Shown here one piece after another: positions 1 through 7,490 of a stretch of 12,482 nucleotides of DNA (the stretch's first letter is position 1; every line of letters begins with the position of its first letter). This DNA is from Euperipatoides rowelli (Eukaryota; Onychophora; Udeonychophora; Euonychophora; Peripatopsidae): assembly GCA_003024985.2 (NCBI GenBank), contig PXIH01S0012776.1; one strand, given 5' to 3'. A model generated the notes under the pieces. It did not search any database and had not been told where the DNA came from. It saw only the letters and a program-made list of their open reading frames with translations. Position numbers and translations under genes: made by a program.

Positions 1-17
1 AAAAAAAAAAAAAAAAA
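1..17. repeat. Poly-A tract at the left edge
   Basis: Seventeen uninterrupted A residues open the window. This could be the tail of a retroposed sequence whose body lies to the left, or simple low-complexity DNA. Because it sits at the edge, its full length and source cannot be judged. Confidence 0.6.
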
Positions 18-60
18 TAATGTATGTTTAATTCATTATATTTTTTATACTAATGTTTAT

Positions 61-82
61 AGTGTAACAGGGCCGTTACACT
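61..82. repeat. Short perfect hairpin with CAGGGCC
   Basis: AGTGTAAC (61-68) pairs perfectly with GTTACACT (75-82) around the loop AGGGCC. The string CAGGGCC starting at 68 also resembles the CAGGG start of many hAT transposon ends, and a hAT coding fossil begins about 140 bp to the right. Whether this is the element's 5' end or an unrelated hairpin cannot be settled from the window. Confidence 0.5.
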
Positions 83-208
83 TTAATTTATACAATTTTC
101 CGAATATAAACATAGCATCAGAATGTATCTCTCTATTTTCGGAACAAGTGCAGAAACAGAAAAAGCTTTTCAAAGATGAAATTGATAAAAAAAATTATCC
201 GATCAACA

Positions 209-332
209 ATGGGGCAACAACGACTGTCTTCATTTTCACTACTTTCAATTGAAAATTATGTTATGCGACAATTGTCATTCAATAATTTCTGAATTTGCAC
301 ATAAAAAAATGTCACAAAGTGAAGATATATAC
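209..332 (+). pseudogene. hAT-superfamily transposase C-terminal fragment
   Basis: Starting at 209, the + strand reads MGQQRLSSFSLLSIEN and continues to residues LSFN near 283. A stop (TGA at 290) then closes that frame. Moving one base forward at 282 restores similarity, with IISEFAHKKMSQ to about 320. From memory, the C-terminal dimerisation (hATC) segment of hAT transposases and of host genes derived from them (ZMYM- or DUF4371-like) carries a pattern close to RLS-LAILSIE followed by an acidic, Phe-containing block ending FA-KK-R. Only about 40 codons survive, with one frameshift, and no catalytic residue region is present. The identification rests on motif recall, not on a search. Flanking sequence gives no upstream coding match. 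Confidence 0.6.
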
Positions 333-566
333 ATTAAACTGAATGTATTTCCTAGACCTACACTACTGTGTCTGATTATATCAGTAAGGCTGTTGAGAAA
401 TTTGCCGACTTAAATTAATGTTTTTGTCATTCAAATAACTAAATAAATATTTTAAATTAAAATTTGCTATTTTCTTCTTATAATATTTGTGATTTTTTAT
501 TTTTTTTATTTTTCAAGTAAAATATTGTAGGCTTTAAAAGGTTCGGTAGGCCCTATTCACTGTGCC
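333..566. other. A+T-rich spacer, no gene seen
   Basis: No open frame or recognisable RNA is visible. The stretch 417-540 is almost pure A+T. GGCCCTA at 549-555 mirrors CAGGGCC at 68-74 and could be the far end of the same decayed hAT element, but the flanking 8-bp sequences do not match as a target duplication. Confidence 0.4.
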
Positions 567-600
567 TAGTCAGCCTAATGGATAAAGCGGCACTGAGTGT
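567..600 (+). repeat. tRNA-like A-box block (possible SINE or tRNA-half relic)
   Basis: The core AGCCTAATGGATAAAGCG (572-589) is very like the D-arm and A-box of arginine tRNAs, which carry GGCCTAATGGATAAGGCG. No B-box (GGTTCRANYCC) follows at tRNA spacing, so this is not an intact tRNA gene. GTGCC (562-566) and GGCAC (589-593) flank the block as a short inverted pair. A truncated tRNA-derived SINE or a retroposed tRNA half would explain it, and chance similarity is possible. Confidence 0.35.
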
Positions 601-710
601 AAATAAAAAAGAATTTATGTGATGTATTAAACATCGCTCAAAGCAAACACCTGGTGTTTGCTTTGATGTTTTGTTTAAGATGATGTGTCTGCACTCCTTT
701 TTTATTTATA
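599..710. repeat. Imperfect hairpin centred on a 29-bp palindrome
   Basis: TCAAAGCAAACACC (638-651) and its exact reverse complement (653-666) flank a single T at 652. The symmetry continues outward imperfectly: TTAAAC-type blocks and the outer TAAATAAAAAA (about 599-610) match TTTTTTATTTATA (about 698-710) in inverse orientation. The perfect inner core suggests either recent origin or gene conversion between arms. This could be a small foldback or MITE. No target duplication was identified. Confidence 0.6.
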
Positions 711-720
711 AACATTGTAT

Positions 721-1200
721 AAAATTTAGTTTTCACATATTTTTAAGTGAAATAAGAAAATTTGATGAAGTAAAACATACATTTTTTTTGAGTCAGATAA
801 AACTAAATTGACAAAGTTCAAAATAGCATGGATACCTAAAATGAACTACAACCTCCTTAAGCTTGGCTAGAAAACATCTATAAAGTAAAACCAAGTTTAA
901 ATACAAGTTTCACTTAAAAGTATTACATAACTGAGTTAATTAATCATTAATGTGATTTAAGTTGAAAATGAATGGGTGAGGGAGCAAGTCCTGCATTAAA
1001 TATAAATATAGATATTTTTTTGAGGAAGGGGTAGGAGAAGGCTAGCCCCATTAGTATAGACCAGGGTTGAAACCTTGGCGGTTCATTAGGAGTAGACCTC
1101 CCATTTCTGCTTTTTTTTTAAAAAAAAAAAATAAATGAGTTAGTGTATTTTAAATAACAAAATATAAGGCCAATTGAAATGAAAAACAGTTTACTGTTAT
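721..1200. other. Non-coding A+T-rich stretch
   Basis: No coding frame is seen. A less A+T-rich patch at about 1020-1105 includes CCAGG-GTTGAAAC-CTTGG (1062-1079), which could fold like a tRNA T-arm with one G-U pair but has an 8-base loop and no matching A-box. A T9A11 junction lies near 1111-1131. Nothing else is supportable. Confidence 0.4.
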
Positions 1201-1271
1201 AGGCTGAAAAATATTTAAAAAAAAAAAACTTTTTAGGAGGCACTAATTTTTTAAGGAACCACTTTCAGCCT
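1201..1271. repeat. Small inverted repeat, 9-bp arms
   Basis: AGGCTGAAA (1201-1209) and TTTCAGCCT (1263-1271) are exact reverse complements separated by 53 bp of A- and T-rich sequence. The size would fit a tiny MITE or a cruciform. No target duplication is clear. Confidence 0.4.
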
Positions 1272-1935
1272 GTTTCCAGGGTCCATCTCAGTATGAACTA
1301 ATCAATCACAAAGTTTGGAACTCTAAATTATTGTACCATGTAAACAATTTTTTTTTCCAGCTCAAACTCAAAAACGAGCCAATTCAGCTCACTTAAACAG
1401 TGCGAACTAGAATCCCAAGGGTATTAACTTAGCTAGAAAAATGTCACATTTGCTGCTGTGGGTTAAAATCTAAGCTACCATGTGTCATCAAATTAAAGCA
1501 GGTTTAAGTTGTGCTTATTTGATTGGTTATTCCTGTTAGTTCTAATTTTTTTTTATCGTGGAAACAAAACAGGAGTTGAAAGATGACCATCGAAACAAAA
1601 AAAATAGGATTTGGGAAATCTGGAGTTCCCAGCTTCAAGCTAAGTTACTTCAAACTGAGATTGACTATGGAAACAGGTTGTTTATGAGGTCTTAACCGAA
1701 GTAAACCTCTTGAAATTTTCAATAACCAGTTGAGGGGTGAGAGGGATACTAACGATATTTTACACAACCTCCAGTGCTATGTAAAAACATTTACAGTATA
1801 TTCCGAGAGGATAAAAATAGCTTGAAGCATTTGTGAAATGGTTGAAACTTGCAATCAGATTCAATCTAAATAATGAAAAACAATTATTTTGAAGCATTAA
1901 AAAAAATCTCTCATAATTGAATTAAATTTCCACAA
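1272..1935. other. Non-coding stretch, somewhat less A+T-rich
   Basis: Bases about 1370-1760 are more mixed in composition than the surroundings, and CTATGGAAACAGG and TCGTGGAAACA recur as loose variants. This may be an old interspersed repeat, but I recognise no family and no frame is open. The first TACAGTA word of the window lies at 1792-1798. Confidence 0.3.
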
Positions 1936-1961
1936 ATGTTATTTAAAGTTTTAAATAACAT
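1936..1961. repeat. Perfect 26-nt palindromic hairpin
   Basis: ATGTTATTTAAA (1936-1947) pairs with TTTAAATAACAT (1950-1961) around GT. It consists mostly of A and T, so chance occurrence is less unlikely than for G+C-bearing palindromes, but a 12-bp exact stem is still notable. Confidence 0.5.
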
Positions 1962-2389
1962 AAATAAAATCAATTAATTATAACTTTAAATATTTAATTA
2001 ACTTAAAAGTGGCAAACTTTTTTTTTTAAATTATTATTTTTCTTGCTTTAATTGACTTATGGATGGTCTTGCTTTATTAAATAGCAAAGTAAAGATTTTA
2101 TACTAAGAATTTTATAAAAGAGTCCATGGAATTTATCTAAAAGAGTTTGGACCTCAAGAGGGGGTTGCCTCTGAACACTGTATACCACTAGAATTATTTA
2201 TATCTGAACAATTGCGAACAATTCATGAGTAAGCCTTTACAAAGTTTTTAATTGGTCAGAAAAGGTGTAGGATCCCCAATAGCTTTATTTCTTCTTGTAC
2301 TTTAGGTAGATATTCAATTTTCAAATGGCTAACTGCTGGACAAACATTAAAAAATCAAAGTCATTATAAAAAAAAAACAGTACCGGTAA
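1962..2389. other. Non-coding stretch
   Basis: No supportable gene or RNA. The end of the stretch holds an A run of about ten bases followed three bases later by TACCGGTA (2381-2388), one of three copies of this rare word in the window. Confidence 0.4.
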
Positions 2390-2575
2390 ATGAAAGTCTT
2401 TAGCAATAGCAACAACTCAACAATACCTCACCATGAGCCCAGCCATCATGCAAAATTGTCCATTATTATTGACCTGATCAAAAGTAAGATTGAAGTAGGC
2501 CACTTCTCCTATACAAGGAATCACCATCTACAGTACATCTCCAAGATCCAGCATAGCTCATCCGGACAAAGATGA
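2390..2575 (+). other. Short ORF with locally higher G+C; coding status unknown
   Basis: A 61-codon open frame runs from ATG at 2390 to TGA at 2573. It has no recognisable domain, signal peptide or membrane segment. From about 2450 on, third codon positions contain more C and G than the surrounding DNA, and residues DLIKSKIEVGHFSYTRNHH look less like random A+T translation than other short frames here. It could be a decayed transposon fragment, a piece of an exon, or chance. I see no convincing splice sites defining an exon. A TACAGTA word lies inside it at 2529-2535. Confidence 0.15.
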
Positions 2576-2868
2576 ACAAAACTGTAATTTGGGAACCCTA
2601 GCGTAAACAATAGAGCTCCTCAAGCCTTCAGTAAGCTTACCATAACTTTTACTGTGTTTATTATTAGCCTTCTATTATCTATAGCTATTAATATTCATCA
2701 CAAAATCCCTCTTTCTAGAACTATTAATAATCATCTTAAAATAAAACTGAACTCTAATTTGTATAAATAAATTTACAATTATTGTGGTAACTTACTGTAT
2801 ATAACTTTGTTTATTTATCTTAAAAATAATTCTGGTCCAACAAAAATCGATCTAAAGTCAAAGACCGC

Positions 2869-2898
2869 TATAATAGGCTTCAGTAGAAGGCTATTATA
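2869..2898. repeat. Hairpin, 12 of 13 bp paired
   Basis: TATAATAGGCTTC (2869-2881) and GAAGGCTATTATA (2886-2898) pair with one mismatch around AGTA. A further AAGCCTGAAG follows immediately and can pair with the CTTCAG of the left arm, so alternative folds exist. Confidence 0.5.
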
Positions 2899-3512
2899 AG
2901 CCTGAAGAGAAGTTTTAATATTTGATGATGGATAATTTAAAGTTTAAAAAACTAAATAAAGGGGCGAGGGATTACCTGGGTATCTTCAGTCTCCTATTCA
3001 TTTATTAGAAAATATGGACAGGACAATGGTTAGCAAATATGTTAGTACTGATGTGGTGTTTTAACATTAACAGTGGAAAACAAGATTATATGATGTTTCA
3101 TATGGAATTTAAAAAATAATAATTTACATGTGTTATTTATATGTTAGTGTGAATATATTACCCTTTCAGTGAGATTTCCTATATATCCTAAATAAAGACG
3201 AATAATTTCCACAATACTGATCACCACCAAAACTGTACAGGATACGATACGATAAATAATGTCCAAGGCATGGTACTGTTAAAATAAATAAAAAAATATC
3301 TATTCAGTTAAAAAAACATTAAAATAAAAGTTTAATATAAATAAAAAGTTGTTTAATTAATGTTAAGAAACTACTGTAATAATTNTCAAGATGCATATTG
3401 AGTGAAAGCGAGGCTCTACAGAATAAAAAAATATTTAATAAATCTTTAGCTTGTGTAAGTAAATATTCAAATAGAATGCATTCTGCTGGATTAACAAGAA
3501 TATATTTCATTT
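2899..3512. other. Non-coding stretch
   Basis: No recognisable gene or RNA. The open frames on either strand are short and low in complexity. One ambiguous base lies near 3385. Confidence 0.4.
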
Positions 3513-3620
3513 AGATATTTATTTATTTATTTATTTCAGATTGTAGTTACGAGCAATTTTACTTTTATACAATATACAGTATATTAAAACAAAACAAAAA
3601 AAACATCAGGTAGACATGTC
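3513..3620 (-). mobile_element. Probable LINE 3' UTR tail with (ATTT)5
   Basis: Read on the minus strand, the sequence gives a G-poor segment ending CTACAATCTGAAATAAATAA and then (AAAT)5, which is (ATTT)5 at 3517-3536 on the plus strand. Several non-LTR retrotransposon groups end in a short AATCTGAAATAAATAAA-type tail followed by a simple repeat rather than poly-A, and I base the call on that. No reverse transcriptase frame survives to the right, so only the 3' UTR could be present. A genuine 3' UTR of a minus-strand gene is an alternative. Confidence 0.35.
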
Positions 3621-3651
3621 AAAAGATAAATAAAACAAAAAGAAAAACAAA

Positions 3652-3665
3652 TACAGTATAGGCTA
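3652..3665. other. Back-to-back TA-N3-TA words
   Basis: TACAGTA (3652-3658) is followed directly by TAGGCTA (3659-3665). Both have the shape of excision scars of TA-targeting transposons, which leave two TA copies around three terminal bases. Their adjacency would fit two events close together. See findings for window-wide counts. Confidence 0.35.
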
Positions 3666-3770
3666 GTAACTTTAGTACATTAGTCTAAACAGGTCATTTG
3701 TGTACAGATAAGAATCACATTTTTTTTTTAAATTCTTAGCCTAATGTTAACTCACTTGTGATTCTTTCAA

Positions 3771-3791
3771 ATAAGCTTAAAAAAAGCTTAT
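3771..3791. repeat. Small perfect hairpin
   Basis: ATAAGCTT (3771-3778) and AAGCTTAT (3784-3791) pair exactly around five A residues. A run of about 13 A follows a short distance on and leads, three bases later, into TACCGGTA (3824-3831). Confidence 0.5.
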
Positions 3792-3859
3792 CAAAGTAAA
3801 AATTTCCAAAAAAAAAAAAAGCTTACCGGTATCAAAATTATTTTGTGTTTCTTATTCAT

Positions 3860-3957
3860 ATTTTTGAATGGTGGCAACCCTAGGCTGAGGCAACTAAAAA
3901 AATTTGAAATCAAAATTAACCCTTAAAATGCCAGGCAATGCCGGGTACTTCAGCTAG
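3860..3957 (+). mobile_element. Helitron-like 3' terminus
   Basis: The sequence ends in CCAGGCA-A-TGCCGGG (3931-3945), a 7-bp hairpin with one mismatch, then TACTTCAG and CTAG (3954-3957), followed by T. A GC-rich hairpin about ten bases before a CTRR end, inserted next to T, is the hallmark of Helitron 3' termini. Similar GGCAACGCCGGGTA...CTAG ends are, from memory, common in invertebrate Helitrons. The 5' TC end could not be located, so the left limit given is only where composition rises. No Rep/helicase coding sequence is present, so this is a non-autonomous or truncated copy. Confidence 0.6.
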
Positions 3958-4189
3958 TGCTATATAAACTGAAGTTATCAAACTGCTTTAAAAGACCTTC
4001 AATTCACATACTTCCAGATAATGACACTCTTTTTAATATTGCTATTAAAGATATTGTAATTGTGTGATGGGCCATATATACTTATTTAATTTTAAAATAA
4101 AGATTATATGAATCACTTTTATACTGGACATAAAAAAATTAAACCCATGGGACAGTTAATTCAACTTAATTGTTATGCAGTCACTTGCT

Positions 4190-4227
4190 AGATTATCCAA
4201 GCATGTGACCACATGCTTGGATAATCT
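4190..4227. repeat. Perfect 38-nt palindrome (18-bp stem, 2-nt loop)
   Basis: AGATTATCCAAGCATGTG (4190-4207) and its exact reverse complement (4210-4227) flank AC, and TTTT follows. There is no mismatch although the surrounding DNA is clearly degenerate. It could be a recent foldback product, a templated repair product, or a short hairpin under some constraint. Arms do not extend beyond the 18 bp. Confidence 0.75.
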
Positions 4228-4775
4228 TTTCCCAAGACCTAAATAAAAGTGAATAAAGTTTTAGTTGTCGTCAGCATCTTTTGGCAATGAAATGGCATGA
4301 CAAATAAAACTAATATTATTCATTGCTCTGCTGCAACTTATAAGAGATCTGCTACTAAACTAAATCAGTTACATACTATCTTTAATAAATATTAAGTGGG
4401 TGTCATTAGACCAATCAATTTATTTCATATAACTCATTTAGATGTAGTCAAACAGCGGAAAACAATTATTTCTACACTTAATAAAATACTAATTCTGAAA
4501 AACTTTACAATAATCTGTGTTCAGTCTGAAAAAATATCACTACTATTTTTTTTTATGAATAAATTTGCAAAGGGTTTCTGCAAGAATCAGGCAAACATTT
4601 TAGGGATAATCAAGTAATACTGGGTCATGTGAAGGAATTGTGCCTATTGTGAAGAAATTTTTAATATTTTGCATAAAAAATTACAAACACATAATCTTTC
4701 ACTAGTCAACAAATTTCTTTTATAATAAAATTAGATTTCTAAAAAATGTCAAGCCATGGTTGACAGTCACGATCA
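4228..4775. other. Non-coding stretch
   Basis: A 73-codon open frame on the plus strand (4396-4617) has low-complexity A+T-driven codons and no recognisable motif, so I treat it as chance. No RNA gene is seen. Confidence 0.35.
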
Positions 4776-4854
4776 TGCTTAGACATGTTCACTGGGGACA
4801 TGGTTCAATCTCTGGGGGGCGTAGTATCTGTCCATTTTTTTCCATGTCTAAGCA
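4776..4854. repeat. Stem-loop enclosing a Pol III B-box-like motif
   Basis: TGCTTAGACATG (4776-4787) and CATGTCTAAGCA (4843-4854) are exact 12-bp reverse complements. Inside lies GGTTCAATCTC (4802-4812), which matches 10 of 11 positions of the tRNA B-box consensus GGTTCRANYCC. GGACA and TGTCC form a further inner pair, and a T-rich run follows. No proper A-box lies at tRNA spacing. A tRNA-derived SINE fragment or a small foldback element would both fit. Confidence 0.4.
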
Positions 4855-5101
4855 CTCCATGGGTTTTCTCTGTAGAAAAAAGGTTGCTAAATGCCATTTT
4901 ACAGATTAAGAAACCCAGGATATTTAGGTCTTAAAAATGGAATATCAGAGATGGGAATAACCAGCGTCCTTTAAGAGAACTAAACTGCAAGAAATCTCAT
5001 AACCAGTATACAAACAAGAAAGGGTGTCAAATATATATATATGTTACACTCTCAGGGGTGAAACATATATTTAAAAAAAAAAAAGATTTCTTAAAAAAAT
5101 A
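4855..5101. other. Non-coding stretch
   Basis: Composition is slightly less A+T-rich up to about 5030 and may continue the SINE-like material to the left. (AT)6 lies at 5031-5042. No coding frame. Confidence 0.3.
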
Positions 5102-5112
5102 GGGGGGGGGGG
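5102..5112 (+). repeat. G11 homopolymer
   Basis: Eleven consecutive G residues, followed by ACGGGACGG, in a region otherwise about 28% G+C. It could form a quadruplex-like structure and is also a place where the assembled length may be wrong. Confidence 0.7.
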
Positions 5113-5144
5113 ACGGGACGGTGAAGATGACTGCAGTTTTGCCG

Positions 5145-5312
5145 TCATCAAAAGTAATTGAAATTTTGAAAATGGCGAAAAGTAATTGTAATCTACTTGT
5201 AATTTACCTGATTACTTTTCTAAAAAGTAATTTTTATTTGTAATCAGTTATAAAACAGTTAAATAAATGTAATTGAGCCCAATTATAATTTGCAGAACTC
5301 TTCCCAACACTG
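5145..5312 (-). mobile_element. hAT transposon terminus (CAGTGTTGGGAAGAG family)
   Basis: The block ends CTCTTCCCAACACTG (5298-5312), which on the minus strand reads CAGTGTTGGGAAGAG, a terminal inverted repeat I recognise from a widespread group of hAT elements. The adjoining sequence consists of repeated AAAAGTAATTGTAAT and GTAATCAGTTA motifs, with GTAATTGAGCCCAA near the end, which is typical of the subterminal region of those elements. The predicted 8-bp target copy is GACATAAG (5313-5320). I find no partner end starting CAGTGTTGGG elsewhere in the window, so the element is truncated near 5140. Confidence 0.7.
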
Positions 5313-5812
5313 GACATAAGTGCTGTATGCTTTTATATGACATCTAAATTGAAACCATATTTTAATTTCTATAATTAAATAGAGTTGGATACAAGTGCAC
5401 CTTAAAAATTAAAAAAAATTAATATACAAGACCATGCTAGTCAATAATTTACTTTTTGACTTCACTTTTCAGTAAGTGCATTAATACCTGGTTATTAATG
5501 ATATTAGACAATAAAAATAATTCAAGAACACAAATGGAAACTAAGCATCATCTGTTTTAATGAACTGCTTGTTTTTAGTCTTGTTCTGTACTTTACAGCC
5601 CAGATTTTTTTTTTTTTTTATTTCAGCCAAATATTTCTAAGTACCTTTAAAGTCGTATTTTATTATGAAAATATGTTTTAATTAAAAAAAGTGATCACAG
5701 AAATGTTATTTGGCAATAGCGGGAAAATAATACCCCAAGAAAAACAATCTACTGCGTTGATTATTTTCGCAGATTTATTAATTTAAAAATCCATACTATA
5801 GATTTTATGTTG
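5313..5812. other. Non-coding stretch
   Basis: A+T-rich with no supported gene. A minor inverted pair CTGCG/CGCAG lies at 5752-5772, and a T run of about 15 lies near 5607-5620. Confidence 0.35.
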
Positions 5813-6112
5813 TATATCTATCTTTCTATTTGCGTCAAAGGCACAATGGATTCAGTTAACTTTTTGACCTTTTCGATTGATTTAACGAGTCTCAGAAACA
5901 AATACTAATCAATTCATCTATCTATATCGCTACCGATCTGACTACCAATATCTCTCTAGAATATCTATCTGTCAATGTCTCTAATATATATGTATTAATC
6001 ACTATACATGCAATAGCTCTACCTATAGTATCTCCATCTTTCATCCAATTATCTATCATCAAACTGTTTTATCTATCAATTTATCACTATATAACTACTG
6101 TATCTCTCTACT
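5813..6112. repeat. Decayed (ATCT)n microsatellite
   Basis: ATCTATCT, TCTATCTATAT, ATCTCTCT and ATCTATCAAT units recur irregularly through about 300 bp, densest from 5915 to 6110. The pattern fits an old tetranucleotide array heavily mutated by substitutions. TACTGTA occurs at its right part (6096-6102) and just beyond it (6139-6145). Confidence 0.6.
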
Positions 6113-7263
6113 TTATAGGCATTCAATACATATAGTGATACTGTAGTTAAATAAGTTGGTATGGAAAATCTGATAGACCATCACACAAGTCATTGAGTAA
6201 ATACCAAAAAGAGTATAGGCTATATTTCTCAAAGCTTTTGATCTAAAGTGATACACTTGTTGAATTCAGTGTATTAATTACATACACTATATACACGAAA
6301 CTGAAATATCAAAGAATTTTTAGGAATTTTAACATACTAGGCTGCTTGTATATAATGTTATGTATAAAATATTTCATATTACTAAGCATGATTTGTTGTC
6401 TTTTAAAGTAACAATTCTGGAGAAAGATTTTATTTTTTATAAACTGTATATAAAATGTTAAACTATTAAAACTGTTAATAAAAAGAAAATTAAAATATAT
6501 AATCATTTTAAGATAAAATGATTAAAATATAGTACTACCGGTACTTAAAAAAAAAATCTATATGCTAACACCAAATAATTTCATAATGCATATATACCAA
6601 ATGAGTTAGAAACAAATGGATATATTTGAAAAAGTATATTCACTTGATTATTAAAGAAATGTTAATGACCCATATACCAGGGATAATAATTACATATGAT
6701 TAAAAAAAAAGGAAATCCAATTTACACACACACACATATTAAAAAAAAATCTTATTAATTCAACAGCTTACAAGGACTTTTAAACAAGAGAAATTTTTTT
6801 TTTTAAAAGACAGAAATGGAATACTTCAATGACTGCAAACTTAATTATTATAGGAGCCAGATGATTTAATTATAAATGGTTCATGAATTTGGCTAAGATT
6901 GAAAATGTTAAAAAAAAAAGAAGAAAATACCATCAAATCTAAAAATATAAAAATGTCTGTAAAGTGCTTATTCTAAAATAGAAGTGGTAGAGCTTGAAAG
7001 ACTGAAATTGCAGCAGTACTACAAATGAAAATTTGACATCATAAATAATAATTTTTTTTTGTACTTTTCATTTTTGTAAAAAAAGATCTTATCTACACAA
7101 ATTTTAATAAATGATGGTTAGAGTCAGGTTAAACAAATAGACATTTCTCTTCTATAAAGTAGGTTATCAGTACCAAATTTTATAATTCAATGTGATTTTT
7201 AAAATCAATTAACTAGCATCTGCTTGACAAACCTCCCAACTCCGTTTAATCTGAAATCAACCA
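6113..7263. other. Long A+T-rich stretch, no gene seen
   Basis: Over 1.1 kb of low-complexity DNA with many A and T runs. A hairpin AATCATTTTA-AGA-TAAAATGATT lies at 6501-6523. TACCGGTA occurs at 6536-6543 and is followed three bases later by an A run. A 65-codon minus-strand frame (6309-6506) is low complexity and not convincing. Confidence 0.4.
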
Positions 7264-7285
7264 ATGACGTATGACTGCACGTCAT
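7264..7285. repeat. Hairpin with inverted TGACGT/ACGTCA half sites
   Basis: ATGACGT (7264-7270) and ACGTCAT (7279-7285) pair exactly around eight bases. Each arm contains a TGACG core, the half site recognised by CREB/ATF-type factors. With no gene nearby, I have no basis to call it regulatory. Confidence 0.35.
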
Positions 7286-7289
7286 GTGA

Positions 7290-7490
7290 AATCTTTCACT
7301 CCCTTTCTATCATCTCTCTCCTTCATGTACAGACTTATCCTTACCTTTGTTCTCTAATCTAGTGCCTTGGCCTAAATAACAATTTACTTCTCCATCTCTT
7401 TAATTTCCTCTTTACATCCATATAATCTTGTTTTCTTCCTATTATCCTCTCTCTCTATATATATATATTCACTTCTCTCAGTGGCCAATT
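7290..7490. repeat. Pyrimidine-rich tract with (CT)n(TA)n
   Basis: About 200 bp are dominated by C and T on the plus strand (CACTCCC, CATCTCTCTCC, CTTCTTCCTATT). They end in a (CT)n run passing into (TA)n at about 7446-7469. This is a compositional domain rather than a defined element. Confidence 0.5.

Noticed and set aside
567-600. Complete tRNA-Arg gene
   Set aside because: Only the D-arm region matches. Anticodon, T-arm and acceptor stems are absent.
1020-1105. Possible tRNA or SINE from a T-arm-like fold
   Set aside because: The loop is one base too long, there is no A-box at the right distance, and no cloverleaf could be drawn.
3319-3510. 63-codon minus-strand open frame
   Set aside because: Low-complexity, A+T-driven composition, an ambiguous base inside, no motif, and length within chance expectation.
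4122-4135. ACTGGACATAA resembling the predicted hAT target copy at 5311
   Set aside because: There is no hAT terminus beside it, so the shared 10-mer is probably coincidence.
4396-4617. 73-codon plus-strand open frame
   Set aside because: Rich in Ile, Leu, Phe and Lys as expected from random A+T-rich DNA, with no recognisable domain.
5813-6112. CRISPR-like regular repeat
   Set aside because: Units are irregular ATCT variants with no constant spacer length, as in a decayed microsatellite in a eukaryotic genome.
6309-6506. 65-codon minus-strand open frame
   Set aside because: Composition-driven, overlaps simple A/T text, no motif.
7264-7285. CRE-type regulatory element
   Set aside because: The half sites form a hairpin by symmetry, and there is no gene nearby to regulate.
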